Position numbers and translations under genes: made by a program. Under the pieces are notes generated by a model. The model made no database searches and was not told the origin of the DNA. It saw only the letters and a list, made by a program, of their open reading frames with translations. This document shows, piece after piece, positions 38,711 through 48,264 of a stretch of DNA of 64,000 bases. Positions within the stretch are counted from its first letter, which is position 1, and each line of letters opens with the position of its first letter. Origin of the DNA: Ditibartonella apihabitans (GTDB taxonomy: Bacteria > Pseudomonadota > Alphaproteobacteria > Rhizobiales > Rhizobiaceae); assembly GCF_002007485.1 (NCBI RefSeq), contig NZ_CP015820.1, positions 2,234,501-2,298,500 on the forward strand. Direction: 5' to 3'.

Positions 38711-39130
38711 TTGATCAGACCGGTAAGTGATGACACGTCCGAAGGTCAACATATCGGCCAATGGCTGGCAAAGAATTGTCAGAAGCTAAAATTGTTGGAA
38801 ATGTCGCGCGCGTCTTTAAACGCTCACCCGTGAAGGGCCGTTGAAAATCAATCAAAATTTGATTTTAGGACCAAAAACCCGATTGAAATCCAGAACCGAA
38901 AACCCGATTGAAAATCGGAGATTCAATTGAGGTTTCTTTGCCATAACCCGTTACTGCACACTTGCAACGAGAAGCAATAAACCGTGATATTTTCTATGAA
39001 GATGATGATCTTTTAGTTATCAACAAACCGGCAGGCCTTGTTATCCATCCCGACAACGGGAACGAGACCGGAACAATGGTCAATGCCGTGGTCTACTCGT
39101 CCGGTTTTTCGCTTTCCAATATTGGCTCTC
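38711..39130 (+). pseudogene. 5' remnant of rluD, duplicated
   Basis: The stretch copies the beginning of the intact rluD at 40951. It opens with TTGATCAGACCGGTAAG and keeps QWLAKNC, the segment for ILYEDDDLIVINKPAGLV-HP-NGNETGT, and ends near the codons for SSLSGIGG. It contains inserted bases (around 38783-38800), several small indels and an early stop near 38829, and it lacks the whole catalytic half with HRLDKDTSG. It is therefore a dead fragment produced by the tandem duplication. Confidence 0.88.
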
Positions 39131-39429
39131 TTTAAAAGATCGTTCGGCTTATAAGAGCATTTAAAGCTTGCCGGATTTTTATTGTTTCAACACGGCTTTC
39201 GTGTGTCTTGCCTTATTGCGACTTTTAAAAAATAAACGACAACACTTTAATAGCTACGATCGCATTTTAAATAATAGGGGCAATCGTATTTTTAAAAAGC
39301 CGTTTGCACGGAAATACCGGCTCTTCCATTTTTCGAACGACAGACGTTTTTCCAATATGGACATCTTGGGGCTTCGGGAAAAAGAAGAGCCGATTAAAAA
39401 TTGCCCTGTGTGGGCTTAAAAGGATAAAT
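39125..39429. repeat. Second copy of the aldehyde dehydrogenase upstream region
   Basis: From about 39125 the sequence resembles 36786-37193, with indels. The junction between the rluD remnant and this block marks the duplication breakpoint. A frame reading through from 39304 into the dehydrogenase is not taken as coding, because the copy 1 start aligns with ATG 39430. Confidence 0.7.
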
Positions 39430-40860
39430 ATGTTAGATAAACGCAAATTTTATATAAATGGTGCCTGGGTTGAACCAGTAGAGGCTCATGACCTCAAAGT
39501 GATTGACCCGTCCACGGAAGAAGCTTGTGCTGTCATCAGCAATGGCACGTCAAAAGACGTCGATCGCGCCGTTGCAGCTGCGAAAGCAGCCTTTGAGGGA
39601 TGGAAGCATACCGACCCGCAAAAACGTTTAACCTTTGTTGAAAAAATATTGTCGATCTATAACCGGCGCAGAGGTGAAATGGCAAAAGCTATTTCAACGG
39701 AAATGGGTGCCCCCATTGATATGGCCTTGGAACAACAAGTCGGAGGCGGCGCTTTCTTTATCGAAGGCTTTATTGATAGTTTCAAGCATTTTTCTTTTAA
39801 GACCGATCTTGTAAAAGGTCATAAAGATAGTGCACTTCAATATGAACCGGTCGGCGTCGTCGGTCTCATTACGCCATGGAACTGGCCAATGAACCTGATC
39901 AACCTGAAGGTTATTCCGGCATTGCTTGCCGGTTGTACGATGGTCTTGAAGCCTTCTGAAATTGCTCCGCTTTCCGGCCTATTATATGCTGATATTATTG
40001 ATGAGGCGGGCCTTCCCAAGGGTGTGTTCAACCTTGTCAATGGTGATGGTGCGGGTGTTGGAACATGTCTTTCCGGTCATCCCGACATTGCTATGATAAG
40101 CTTTACCGGTTCTACCCGCGTTGGCAAAGCAATTTCCAAAAATGCTTCCGACACATTAAAACATGTTGATCTGGAGCTTGGTGGTAAAGGAGCCAATCTG
40201 GTTTTTGCCGATGCCCGTGAAGATGCGATCAAATGGAGCGTTCTAGCCTGCTTCAACAATAGCGGCCAGAGCTGCAATGCACCAACCCGTATGTTTGTCG
40301 AGCGTTCCATTTATGAAAAAGCCAAGAAAATTGCTAAGGAAGTAGCAAATAATGTCAAACTTGCTGTGGCGAGCGAGCGCGGAGACCATTTGGGGCCGGT
40401 CGTATCAAAAGCCCAGTTTGACAAGATCCAAGGCCTTATCCAATCAGGTATTGACGAAGGTGCCACACTTATTGCCGGTGGAACGGGCTTGGCTAACGGC
40501 TTCAAGCGCGGCTATTTTGTCCGCCCGACTGTTTTTGCCGATGTCAAACCGGACATGAAAATTTTCCGTGAAGAAATTTTCGGGCCGGTTCTGTCGATGA
40601 TTCCTTTTGACAGTGAAGAAGAAGCCATAGCAATGGCCAATGACACGGATTATGGCCTGACCAACTATGTCCAATCCGGAGACAAGGAAAAATGCCACCG
40701 TGTTGCAACGGCCTTGCGTTCCGGCATGGTTGAAGTGAACGGTAAGAGCTTGCCGAAGGAAAGCTTCTTCGGTGGTGTCAAATATTCCGGCCATGCCCGT
40801 GAAGGTAGTATCTGGGGAATCAAGCAATTTCTTGATACCAAAGCCATCTCCGAATGGTAA
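39430..40860 (+). CDS. NAD-dependent aldehyde dehydrogenase, copy 2
   Basis: The 476-residue paralogue keeps every catalytic feature of copy 1 (Asn151, Glu249, Cys282). The longer frame from 39304 is rejected because AAGGATAAAT-ATG at 39430 matches the copy 1 start exactly in context. Differences such as Arg109-His110 to Phe-Phe and changes near residues 370-380 could alter the substrate tunnel. It lies 90 bases before intact rluD. Two functional-looking copies suggest either dosage benefit or divergence. Confidence 0.9.
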   Translation: MLDKRKFYINGAWVEPVEAHDLKVIDPSTEEACAVISNGTSKDVDRAVAAAKAAFEGWKHTDPQKRLTFVEKILSIYNRRRGEMAKAISTEMGAPIDMALEQQVGGGAFFIEGFIDSFKHFSFKTDLVKGHKDSALQYEPVGVVGLITPWNWPMNLINLKVIPALLAGCTMVLKPSEIAPLSGLLYADIIDEAGLPKGVFNLVNGDGAGVGTCLSGHPDIAMISFTGSTRVGKAISKNASDTLKHVDLELGGKGANLVFADAREDAIKWSVLACFNNSGQSCNAPTRMFVERSIYEKAKKIAKEVANNVKLAVASERGDHLGPVVSKAQFDKIQGLIQSGIDEGATLIAGGTGLANGFKRGYFVRPTVFADVKPDMKIFREEIFGPVLSMIPFDSEEEAIAMANDTDYGLTNYVQSGDKEKCHRVATALRSGMVEVNGKSLPKESFFGGVKYSGHAREGSIWGIKQFLDTKAISEW

Positions 40861-40950
40861 GATAATGATTATCCGTCTCGGGCGGAGGAAACATTTCCTC
40901 TTGCCGGAGCGGCTCAATTTCGTAAACTTTAAACGTCGATAGGGCTTCAT

Positions 40951-41949
40951 TTGATCAGACTGGTAAGTGATGACACGGCCGAAGGTCAACGCGTCGATCA
41001 ATGGCTGGCAAAGAATTGTCCTGAAATGTCGCGTTCACGTCTTCAAGCTCTCATCCGCGAAGGGCAGTTGAAAATAAATCAACTTGTTATACGCGAACCG
41101 AAAACGCGGTTAAAAACCGGCGATTCGATTGAGGTTTCTTTGCCGGAACCCGTTGCTGCACAACCTGAAGGGGAAGCAATAGACCTTGATATTCTCTATG
41201 AAGATGATGATCTTATAGTTATCAACAAACCGGCAGGTCTTGTTGTCCATCCCGGCAATGGCAACGAGACGGGAACACTGGTCAACGCCCTGATCTACCA
41301 CTGCGGTTCATCGCTTTCGGGCATCGGGGGCGTCAAACGTCCAGGAATCGTGCACCGCCTCGACAAGGATACAAGCGGTGTTATGGTTGTTGCCAAAAAT
41401 GACCATGCCCATAATGTTTTAAGCCGCCAGTTTGCTGATCATGGCCGGCAAGGCCCTCTCGAACGCAGCTATCAGGCTGTTGTGTGGGGCGCTTTGTCAC
41501 AAAAGGCCGGTGTGATTGACACCTATCTCGGACGTTCGTCACGGGATCGTATAAAAAGAGCCGTTGTTTCGCCCACCCAGATGGATGCCCGCCACGCGAT
41601 AACACATTATCAGCTATTGGAGTCTTTCGGGAAAACAAATGAAAAGGAAGCGATTGCAAGTCTGATTGAATGCCGATTGGAAACAGGACGTACACACCAG
41701 ATCCGTGTGCATATGGCTCATATTGGCCACCCGCTTGTCGGCGATCAGGTTTATGGCAGTGCTTTCAAGACAAAAGCCAATATGTTGCCCGATGACTTGA
41801 AAACAATCGTCGCTCTTTTCCCGCGTCAAGCGCTCCATGCTGCGACACTTGTCTTCGAACATCCATCTACCGGAAAAATCATGAGCTTTACGAGTAGCCT
41901 GCCAGCTGATATGCTCGAACTTATCGGGGCATTTCGGAAATTTAGGTGA
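40951..41949 (+). CDS. rluD: Ribosomal large subunit pseudouridine synthase (RluD type)
   Basis: This 332-residue enzyme isomerises uridines in 23S rRNA (helix 69 for RluD). An N-terminal S4-like RNA-binding domain (residues 13-60, VDQWLAKNCPEMSRSRLQAL) precedes the catalytic domain with KPAGLVVHPG, the active Asp in HRLDKDTSG, and RLETGRTHQIRVHMAHIGHPLVGD. The start is TTG at 40951 behind AGGG, supported by the same start in the duplicated remnant. The adjacent rpoH is an ancestral neighbour in rhizobia. RluC-like function is the alternative. Confidence 0.92.
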   Translation: MIRLVSDDTAEGQRVDQWLAKNCPEMSRSRLQALIREGQLKINQLVIREPKTRLKTGDSIEVSLPEPVAAQPEGEAIDLDILYEDDDLIVINKPAGLVVHPGNGNETGTLVNALIYHCGSSLSGIGGVKRPGIVHRLDKDTSGVMVVAKNDHAHNVLSRQFADHGRQGPLERSYQAVVWGALSQKAGVIDTYLGRSSRDRIKRAVVSPTQMDARHAITHYQLLESFGKTNEKEAIASLIECRLETGRTHQIRVHMAHIGHPLVGDQVYGSAFKTKANMLPDDLKTIVALFPRQALHAATLVFEHPSTGKIMSFTSSLPADMLELIGAFRKFR

Positions 41950-42116
41950 AACTATTCTGGCTTTGGCGGGTTTGTTTGATTGAACGTCAACCGGACATCC
42001 GCATATTTCTTAAAAAGGCCATATAGACGGTGTAATGTGCTTGTTACATCCTGATCGGAAAAGGATATTTTTCGTTTTCGCCTATAATGGGAGAACGCGC
42101 TAAAGGAGGGTGCTTT

Positions 42117-43046
42117 ATGGCCCAGACAAATTTACCATCAGTTGCTAACGGTGATGGGGGACTTACCCGCTATCTGGAAGAGATACGCCGGTTTCCTATG
42201 CTGGAGCCACAGGAAGAATATATGCTTGCAAAACGTTATCGCGAGCATGGCGACCCGAAGGCAGCTCATAAACTCGTTACCAGTCATTTAAGACTCGTTG
42301 CAAAAATTGCAATGGGTTATCGTGGCTATGGTCTGCCAATCGGCGAAGTTATCTCCGAGGGCAATGTCGGCCTGATGCAGGCTGTCAAACGGTTTGAACC
42401 GGAACGCGGCTTCAGGCTTGCAACTTATGCCATGTGGTGGATTAAAGCCTCTATTCAGGAATATGTTTTGCGTTCGTGGAGCCTTGTAAAAATGGGCACC
42501 ACGGCCAATCAGAAGCGCCTGTTTTTTAATTTGAGAAAAGTCAAAAGCAAGATTCAAGCTTTGGATGACGGCGACCTTAACCCCGAACAGGTCAAGGAAA
42601 TTGCGACCCGTCTTAATGTCAGTGAAGATGATGTCATTTCGATGAACCGGCGCTTGTCAGGCGACACATCACTCAATGCGCCAATCCGTGCGAGTGAAGG
42701 TGAAAGTGGAGAATGGCAGGATTGGCTCGTCGATGATTCAAGCAGTCAGGAACAATTGCTGATTGAAGAAGACGAACTCGAAAACCGCCGTGCCATGCTC
42801 GAAAAAGCAATGGAAGGTCTCAATGATCGCGAGAAACGGATTTTTAAAGCCCGTCGTTTGTCGGACGATCCGGTCACGCTTGAAGAACTTTCGACAGAAT
42901 TTGGCATTAGCCGTGAACGCGTTCGTCAAATTGAAGTACGCGCTTTTGAAAAAGTGCAGAATGCCGTGAGAGCTGAAGCTATTGCGCAGAAACATGCGCT
43001 GCTGCCAACCACGCCAAAAAAACTCGCACCTGCGGCAAACAAATAA
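42117..43046 (+). CDS. rpoH: RNA polymerase sigma-32 (heat shock) factor
   Basis: The 309-residue sigma factor has region 2 (LAKRYREHGDPKAAHKLVTSHLRLVAKIA, GNVGLMQAVKRFEPERGFRLATYAMWWIKASIQEYVLRSW), the RpoH box QKRLFFNLRKVKSK and region 4 (LSTEFGISRERVRQIEVRAFEKVQ). It directs transcription of heat-shock genes. ATG 42117 has AAAGGAGGG upstream and is preferred over 42087. In alphaproteobacteria RpoH is usually controlled by its own level and DnaK; no RNA thermometer was sought in detail. A weak hairpin follows at once. Confidence 0.97.
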   Translation: MAQTNLPSVANGDGGLTRYLEEIRRFPMLEPQEEYMLAKRYREHGDPKAAHKLVTSHLRLVAKIAMGYRGYGLPIGEVISEGNVGLMQAVKRFEPERGFRLATYAMWWIKASIQEYVLRSWSLVKMGTTANQKRLFFNLRKVKSKIQALDDGDLNPEQVKEIATRLNVSEDDVISMNRRLSGDTSLNAPIRASEGESGEWQDWLVDDSSSQEQLLIEEDELENRRAMLEKAMEGLNDREKRIFKARRLSDDPVTLEELSTEFGISRERVRQIEVRAFEKVQNAVRAEAIAQKHALLPTTPKKLAPAANK

Positions 43047-43050
43047 ACAT

Positions 43051-43072
43051 AACCGGAAAGCATTCCGGTTAT
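43051..43072 (+). terminator. Hairpin after rpoH
   Basis: AACCGGAA and TTCCGGTT pair around AGCA, five bases after the rpoH stop. Only ATTGT follows, so termination would be weak; the hairpin at 43172-43196 may be the real end. Confidence 0.5.
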
Positions 43073-43171
43073 TGTCGACAGTTGATTGGAAAACGCAAAA
43101 TTTTGTTGGTTAAGCAGTAAAAATTTCCGACGAAACAAAATGAATTCTTGCGCCCCCACAAAAATAAAATC

Positions 43172-43196
43172 AAAAGGCTCGAAAGAGCCTTTTTCT
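43172..43196 (+). terminator. Strong terminator downstream of rpoH
   Basis: AAAAGGCTC and GAGCCTTTT pair around a GAAA tetraloop and are followed by TTC. The shape is that of a strong rho-independent terminator and may work in both directions. Confidence 0.85.
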
Positions 43197-43328
43197 CATT
43201 TTTCCATTCCGTTTCTTGGCTTCTAAAAATTTCACTCAAGAGAGAAGCTTGATAGGAATGCACGGTTCTTTTACGAAGTTTCCGGAAAACTTGAAAATAC
43301 CGTTCTCTATTCAACGCGTTTTGCTATC

Positions 43329-43352
43329 CCTTGCCTATTGGCAAGGCTTTTC
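43329..43352 (+). terminator. Terminator-like hairpin, no gene assigned
   Basis: CCTTGCC and GGCAAGG pair around TATT and are followed by CTTTTCT on the plus strand. No plus-strand protein gene lies between it and the terminator at 43172. Confidence 0.6.
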
Positions 43353-43449
43353 TGCCTACCTTCTTTTTAATGAGGTATCAGGAGCTTGATCGACGCCCAT
43401 TCCGGCATTCGGTTATTTTTTGTTAGACTGCGAGCAAAAATTTTGGTCA

Positions 43450-43476
43450 GGTAGCTTTTTAACTGCTACCGTTTTT
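43450..43476 (+). terminator. Terminator-like hairpin, no gene assigned
   Basis: GGTAGC and GCTACC pair around a nine-base loop and are followed by GTTTTT on the plus strand. Together with 43329-43352 it suggests short plus-strand transcripts in this spacer. Confidence 0.6.
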
Positions 43477-43658
43477 CCTGCCCCTACTTCCCGCCTCTAC
43501 ACCCCGCAAAGAGTATGGAAAAGGCAATCGCCGATGACCTTCGGTAATTCTTGCCAGATACCACTTTACACCACCGTTCTTTTCCAACGGTAACCAATGG
43601 AAACAAATCCAGCTGCTTTACTTCGCATTCGACAATACGGCTTCAAGTAATCAAACGG

Positions 43659-45667
43659 CTATTCGGTGTCTTCTTCACCAGCATCGCCAGATTGATCGTC
43701 ATTGGTAGAGTTTTGTCCGCCGCTATCCGGTGCTTCCGTTGCATTTGTGGGGCTTACAGAATTGACCTCCGCATTATCGCCACTTTGTCCGCCGTTTTCC
43801 GGATTATCTTGCGGCAAGGCATTATTATTTTCCGCATTATCACCAGAAGGAACAGATGCATTTTCTTTGTCTGAAGTCTGCTTCTGGTCATAAAGAGTAG
43901 GTTTATTGTTCTGGTTCAGCCAGCTATCAATAACCTGATTGAAAACAGCTTCTCCATTTGGCCCTTTTGAAAAAGTCAGTTCCGAAACCCGTTTGTTTTT
44001 ATCGGTAATGACAAGCCGGATCCATCCCAATTGTTTCATAAGTTGTAAATTGCGATCACGGAACGGATTTGCTCCACTTAATGCAAAGAGGAAGAAATCA
44101 TCATCGATTTTTGCTTCGACAGTACCTGTTAGCTGTTGACCGGGCGCCTGTTCACTGTCCTTGAATGTTAATTCATGCACATTATCAATCGCCTTGCCTT
44201 CAAAATCATCCGGAACGATAAATATCGCCTCGATGAGATAGGCAGCTGGTAAAGATGGATCGGTGTTGCGCCGGAGAGTCAACCTCAAAGAAAGCTTCTC
44301 GTCGGGAATTGTCACATTGCCGCGCACTGCAATTTCTTCCCGACCTTGCGAATTGGCTTTGTCTTTGACAATCGACCATTGAACGGTACCGGTTTCGACT
44401 TTTTCATCCTGTTGATCGGTACGGGCTTGATAAAAGGTCGCTTCGCCGGGTTGTTCCTGCGGCGTTGTTGCGTCTATTGTTCCGGCCGATGTTGACGTTC
44501 CCTCGCCGGGCTTCATCGGGCTTTGCGCCGGCCCTTCATCAACCTCGCTACCATCAGCCAGCAAACGCTGGGTGAATTTTTCTTTCGGCAGCTCGCTTGT
44601 GTTCGTATTTCCGGCGACATGTTGTTCCGCATCATGCGACTTGTTCCTGCCTGAAAGAAATGACCAGGCTGTCAAAAGAACACCAACAACAACAATAATC
44701 ACCACAGCACTTGATAAGCCGATGACAATTGCCTTCTTTCGTGCTGCACGCCTTTCTGTGCGGCGCGCGGCTTGTACAAATATATCGGAAACAATATCAT
44801 AATCACCGTTTTTCTGATTATTGCCCAAGGCCTTTGCTGACTGGAGTTCTTGTTCAGCCTTTTCCTTTTCAGCCTCTTTTTCGGCAGCTATAATATCTTC
44901 CATATTGACCGGCTCGGCATCCGGTACTTGTTGATGGAGACTGGAATAAGCCGCCTCTTCGTCCCCTTTTTCTAACTTTTGTTCCCCTTCATCAATCGTT
45001 GAAGGCGGTGTCTTGTCGTGATCAAAAACCGACTGGCGAGAAAAAGCAGGTGCTCCTTCACGGAGATCACCATTTTTATCTTCGTTTCCGACCGGATGAC
45101 CGGAAGTTTGATGATTATTCCTTTCAAATTCTGTGTCCGTCCGATTTCAACGGCGGCAGATGAGCCCGTTTCCGGCTCTAAAGCAGTTTGTTCGGCAGTC
45201 TTATTCGAAGCTTCACCATCAAGCCTGTCAGGATTATCAACCGTGTTTCCGGCAGGAAATATTGGCGCGGTTGATGGGGCAACCTTTTCAGAAGCGTTTA
45301 AACCGGATTCCCCAAATTCCGATTTTCCCGTTCCGGATTCCTGTTTTTCAGGTTCCGGACCATGTTTTGAAAGTTTGTCAGATGGTGAAACCGGAGCAGG
45401 CTCAATTGAAGATTGCGCTTCCGGCTTTTTGACCAGAATATTTGAAAGAAGTTCCTGTTCGACAGCGACATAATCGGCTTCAACACTTTTGATAGCGTCA
45501 TCAAGTGCCTGAAGCTGAGCTTCGGCTACAGTTGGAGAAACACCGGTTTCGGCAAGTTTCCGCACAACAGTTTCACGAGCACGGGCATAAACCCGCGCCC
45601 GCAAATCCGGTGTCGGATTTTCCTGAGCATCAATTGTTTTTTTTAACAAACCTGCGAAATTCGCCAT
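43659..45667 (-). pseudogene. Conserved rhizobial protein next to purA, single-base frameshift
   Basis: The gene reads from ATG 45667 (an in-phase GTG lies at 45685) with MANFAGLLKKTIDAQENPTPDLRARVYARARETVVRKLAE, the usual start of a hypothetical protein beside purA in Rhizobiales. Near 45141-45147 the frame shifts; one added base joins it to an uninterrupted frame (TDTEFERNNHQTSGHPVG onward) running through an acidic linker, one membrane helix (AIVIGLSSAVVIIVVVGVLL) and a conserved C-terminal domain (WSIVKDKA, LRRNTDPSLPAAYLIEAIF, KDSEQAPG) to 43659. Read as shown, it gives 231- and 414-residue pieces. The intact product would be about 670 residues. Function unknown. Confidence 0.8.
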
Positions 45668-45861
45668 CGGCTTTTGCTTTCTCACATCCTTAACAACCAG
45701 TAGGCAAGTTGTTTTCTAAGTTGCTTCGGATTGTTGACCGATATTGTTTGTAACAACACTATCCGGTAAATTCATTTTCCAAGCCTGGAATAAATATAGT
45801 CTTGGAAAACAATCGTCAAATCCGGACTAATCTTCGGACCTCGGAAGCATTGCACAAACTT

Positions 45862-47154
45862 TTACCTGTCTTCAAACGGATCAGTAACAAGAATTGTATC
45901 CTGACGTTCCGGACTTGTTGACAAAAGCGCAACCGGTGCGCCGATCAATTCTTCAATATGGCGGACATATTTGACCGCTTTGGCAGGCAACTCCGCCCAG
46001 CTTCTTGCGCCGGCAGTGGTTTCTTTCCAGCCTTCCATGGTTTCATAAATTGGTTTCAAACGCGCCTGCGCTCCCATTGAAGAGGGCATATAATCAATCT
46101 TTTTGCCGTCGAGCTCATAGGCGACACAAATCTTGATTTCATCCAGTCCGTCAAGAACATCAAGCTTGGTAAGTGCGATACCGTTAATGCCACAAACAGC
46201 AATCATCTGACGCAACAATACCGCATCAAGCCAGCCACAACGGCGCTTACGTCCGGTGACGACACCATATTCATGTCCGTGTGTTCCAAGATATTCACCC
46301 GCTTCATTATTCTGTTCGGTCGGAAACGGGCCTTCGCCAACGCGCGTGGTATAGGCCTTGGCAATACCGAGAACATAGTTGATTGCTCCCGGCCCCATGC
46401 CCGAACCGGTTGCGGCCTGACCTGCAATCGTATTCGATGAAGTCACATAAGGATATGTACCGAAATCATTATCGAGAAGCGCACCTTGCGCACCTTCAAA
46501 AAGAATTCGTGAACCGGCACGGCGTTGCTCATCAAGCAATTTCCATGTGCGGTCCATAAAGGGAAGAATATCGCCTGCCACTTCCATCAGCTCGTCATAA
46601 AGCGTTTTTGGATCAATCTCCGGTTTTCCCATGCCGCGACGAAGCGGATTGTGGTGGGCAAGCAACCGTTCGATCTTTTTCATCAAAGTATCGGGTTCGG
46701 CGAGATCCATCACACGAATTGAACGGCGGCCGACTTTGTCTTCATAGGCAGGCCCTATGCCGCGCTTGGTTGTACCGATTTTAAGACTTGATGTGGCATC
46801 TTCTCGTGCGGCGTCAAGATCACGGTGGAGAGAAAGAATAAGCGGTGCATTTTCTGCAATACGCAGATTTTCCGGTGTAATTTTAATCCCCTGCCCGCGG
46901 AGTTTTTTCAGCTCTTCCACAAAGTGATGCGGGTCAACAACAACACCATTGCCGATAATTGACAATTTGCCACGCACAACCCCCGACGGAAACAGCGACA
47001 ATTTATAGCTTGTTCCATCAATAACCAATGTATGACCGGCATTATGCCCGCCCTGATAACGCACCACTACATCTGCACGTTCGGATAACCAGTCAACAAT
47101 CTTGCCTTTTCCCTCATCACCCCATTGTGCACCGACAACCACTACATTGGCCAT
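45862..47154 (-). CDS. purA: Adenylosuccinate synthetase
   Basis: PurA joins IMP and aspartate using GTP, the first step to AMP. The 430-residue protein has the P-loop-like [16 protein letters not shown] at the start, [47 protein letters not shown] and [12 protein letters not shown] near the middle, and a normal C-terminus. The ATG follows GGAGAA. It is separated by more than a kilobase from glpT upstream and lies over 170 bases from the conserved hypothetical downstream. Confidence 0.98.
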   Translation of the reverse strand: MANVVVVGAQWGDEGKGKIVDWLSERADVVVRYQGGHNAGHTLVIDGTSYKLSLFPSGVVRGKLSIIGNGVVVDPHHFVEELKKLRGQGIKITPENLRIAENAPLILSLHRDLDAAREDATSSLKIGTTKRGIGPAYEDKVGRRSIRVMDLAEPDTLMKKIERLLAHHNPLRRGMGKPEIDPKTLYDELMEVAGDILPFMDRTWKLLDEQRRAGSRILFEGAQGALLDNDFGTYPYVTSSNTIAGQAATGSGMGPGAINYVLGIAKAYTTRVGEGPFPTEQNNEAGEYLGTHGHEYGVVTGRKRRCGWLDAVLLRQMIAVCGINGIALTKLDVLDGLDEIKICVAYELDGKKIDYMPSSMGAQARLKPIYETMEGWKETTAGARSWAELPAKAVKYVRHIEELIGAPVALLSTSPERQDTILVTDPFEDR

Positions 47155-47468
47155 AATATTCTCCGTCCAATTTGAAGGTTTTCCAACCTTCTTTCCGCAA
47201 TAAACGAGTTTCTTATACCGGACTCTCCTGTCGAGTGCGACTCCTCTTTTGCGCTTTTACGCCAAAAAAATTGCGAATTTTCCCGATCAAAGTCAATTTC
47301 CCGACATAACATAAAAGACCAAAACCGGTTAAAAACATAAGAAACTACAAACGGGGTGAAATCCAAAACCTTGTTTTCGACGAAAGTGTCGTTGAAAAAT
47401 TCTTTTGACCATTCGCTGCATTTTAAAAGCAATCGGCACAGCACCTTCAATCAGACGATATTCCTGTC

Positions 47469-47660
47469 GAAACGTGTCGTTATCCCCCCGAAAGATGCCA
47501 TTATCTCTATAAAAAGGTGTCTTCATTCATAAAGGAAGGTACCTCCAATGGAAAAGCGTCGTTGTCCCTATTGAAAGATGCCTTTATTGCAATGGAAAGG
47601 CGTCGTTATCTCTATCAAAAAGGGTCGTTATTCCTACCGGAAGATATTTTTATCCATACC
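47469..47660. repeat. Degenerate tandem repeat, about 22-base period, about nine units
   Basis: Units start near 47469, 47490, 47512, 47534, 47550, 47573, 47595, 47617 and 47640. The best conserved core is GAAAGGCGTCGTTATCTCTAT with alternates such as GAAAGATGCCATTATCTCTAT. The period is not a multiple of three and no shared reading frame or spacer pattern is seen, so it is probably non-coding. Origin is unknown. Confidence 0.75.
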
Positions 47661-48196
47661 AAAAACTGTCCTTGGCTTCCGGCCAATTTCCCTAACCGGT
47701 TCATTTTTCTGGCTGACCTGTTCATAGTCGAGGAGCGTCAAAGCAAAAAGCCAAGTCTATCAATTGTCCAAATCAAGACCATCAAACCGCTTTTATTATT
47801 AAAATTTTGCGATAATCTTGTTGTTTTTTAAATCGATTTAATTAAATGCCGGATATTAACTCAAGTGATTCTCCATTCACCGGATCAAAAGAGGTCAATT
47901 AGTACGGCAACTTGCTCTTTATTGCCGGAAAACACATTTTCCGGACTGCAAAAGGCCTTTAATCACATAAAAATTTTTAAATTGTTCAACAATTTTCTCG
48001 TTTTGTGCAGAGGCTGGATGTGAAACATAACGATTTGATAATAAACGTTATTTTTCATTTTTACGTATTTTCATAAAACGAATATTGGAAATTTTTTTGA
48101 GAATAATTTTTTCTAAAAAACAGGTTGAAAAACAAATTTTTAAAAATTCTATCTTTTTAATTTAATTTTTAAGATAAAAAAACCTTTAAAAACAAT

Positions 48197-48210
48197 ATGT
48201 TAGATAACAT
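48197..48210. promoter_or_regulatory. Candidate operator, ATGTTA-GA-TAACAT dyad
   Basis: A perfect six-base inverted repeat with a two-base centre lies about 300 bases before glpT in an AT-rich stretch. A regulator cannot be named. Confidence 0.35.
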
Positions 48211-48252
48211 CTACGATTTTTTTGTTTTAGTCACAAAGCCTGATTATCGACA

Positions 48253-48264
48253 TTAGTCGACTAA
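48253..48264. promoter_or_regulatory. Candidate operator, TTAGTCGACTAA palindrome
   Basis: A perfect 12-base palindrome lies about 246 bases before glpT. Symmetry suggests a dimer site, but no regulator is identified. Confidence 0.35.

Larger units (their letters stand above)
43197..43658. other. Spacer with possible small RNAs
   Basis: No protein gene is seen. Two plus-strand terminator-like hairpins occur about 120 bases apart, so one or two small RNAs of roughly 100-150 bases may be encoded at about 43200-43352 and 43353-43476. Promoters could not be assigned with confidence. Confidence 0.35.

Noticed and set aside
39304-39429. N-terminal extension of aldehyde dehydrogenase copy 2
   Set aside because: Copy 1 has stops in the equivalent region and both copies share the ribosome-binding site and ATG at the later position.
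47142-47450. 102-codon minus-strand frame just upstream of purA
   Set aside because: It overlaps the purA ribosome-binding site and start and has no recognisable features; more likely leader sequence.
47469-47660. Could the 22-base repeats be a CRISPR array?
   Set aside because: Units abut without unique spacers, vary strongly, and no cas gene is in the window.
47517-47831. 104-codon plus-strand frame through the 22-base repeats
   Set aside because: The repeat period breaks the frame relation from unit to unit, so a repeat protein is not encoded; start signal is poor.
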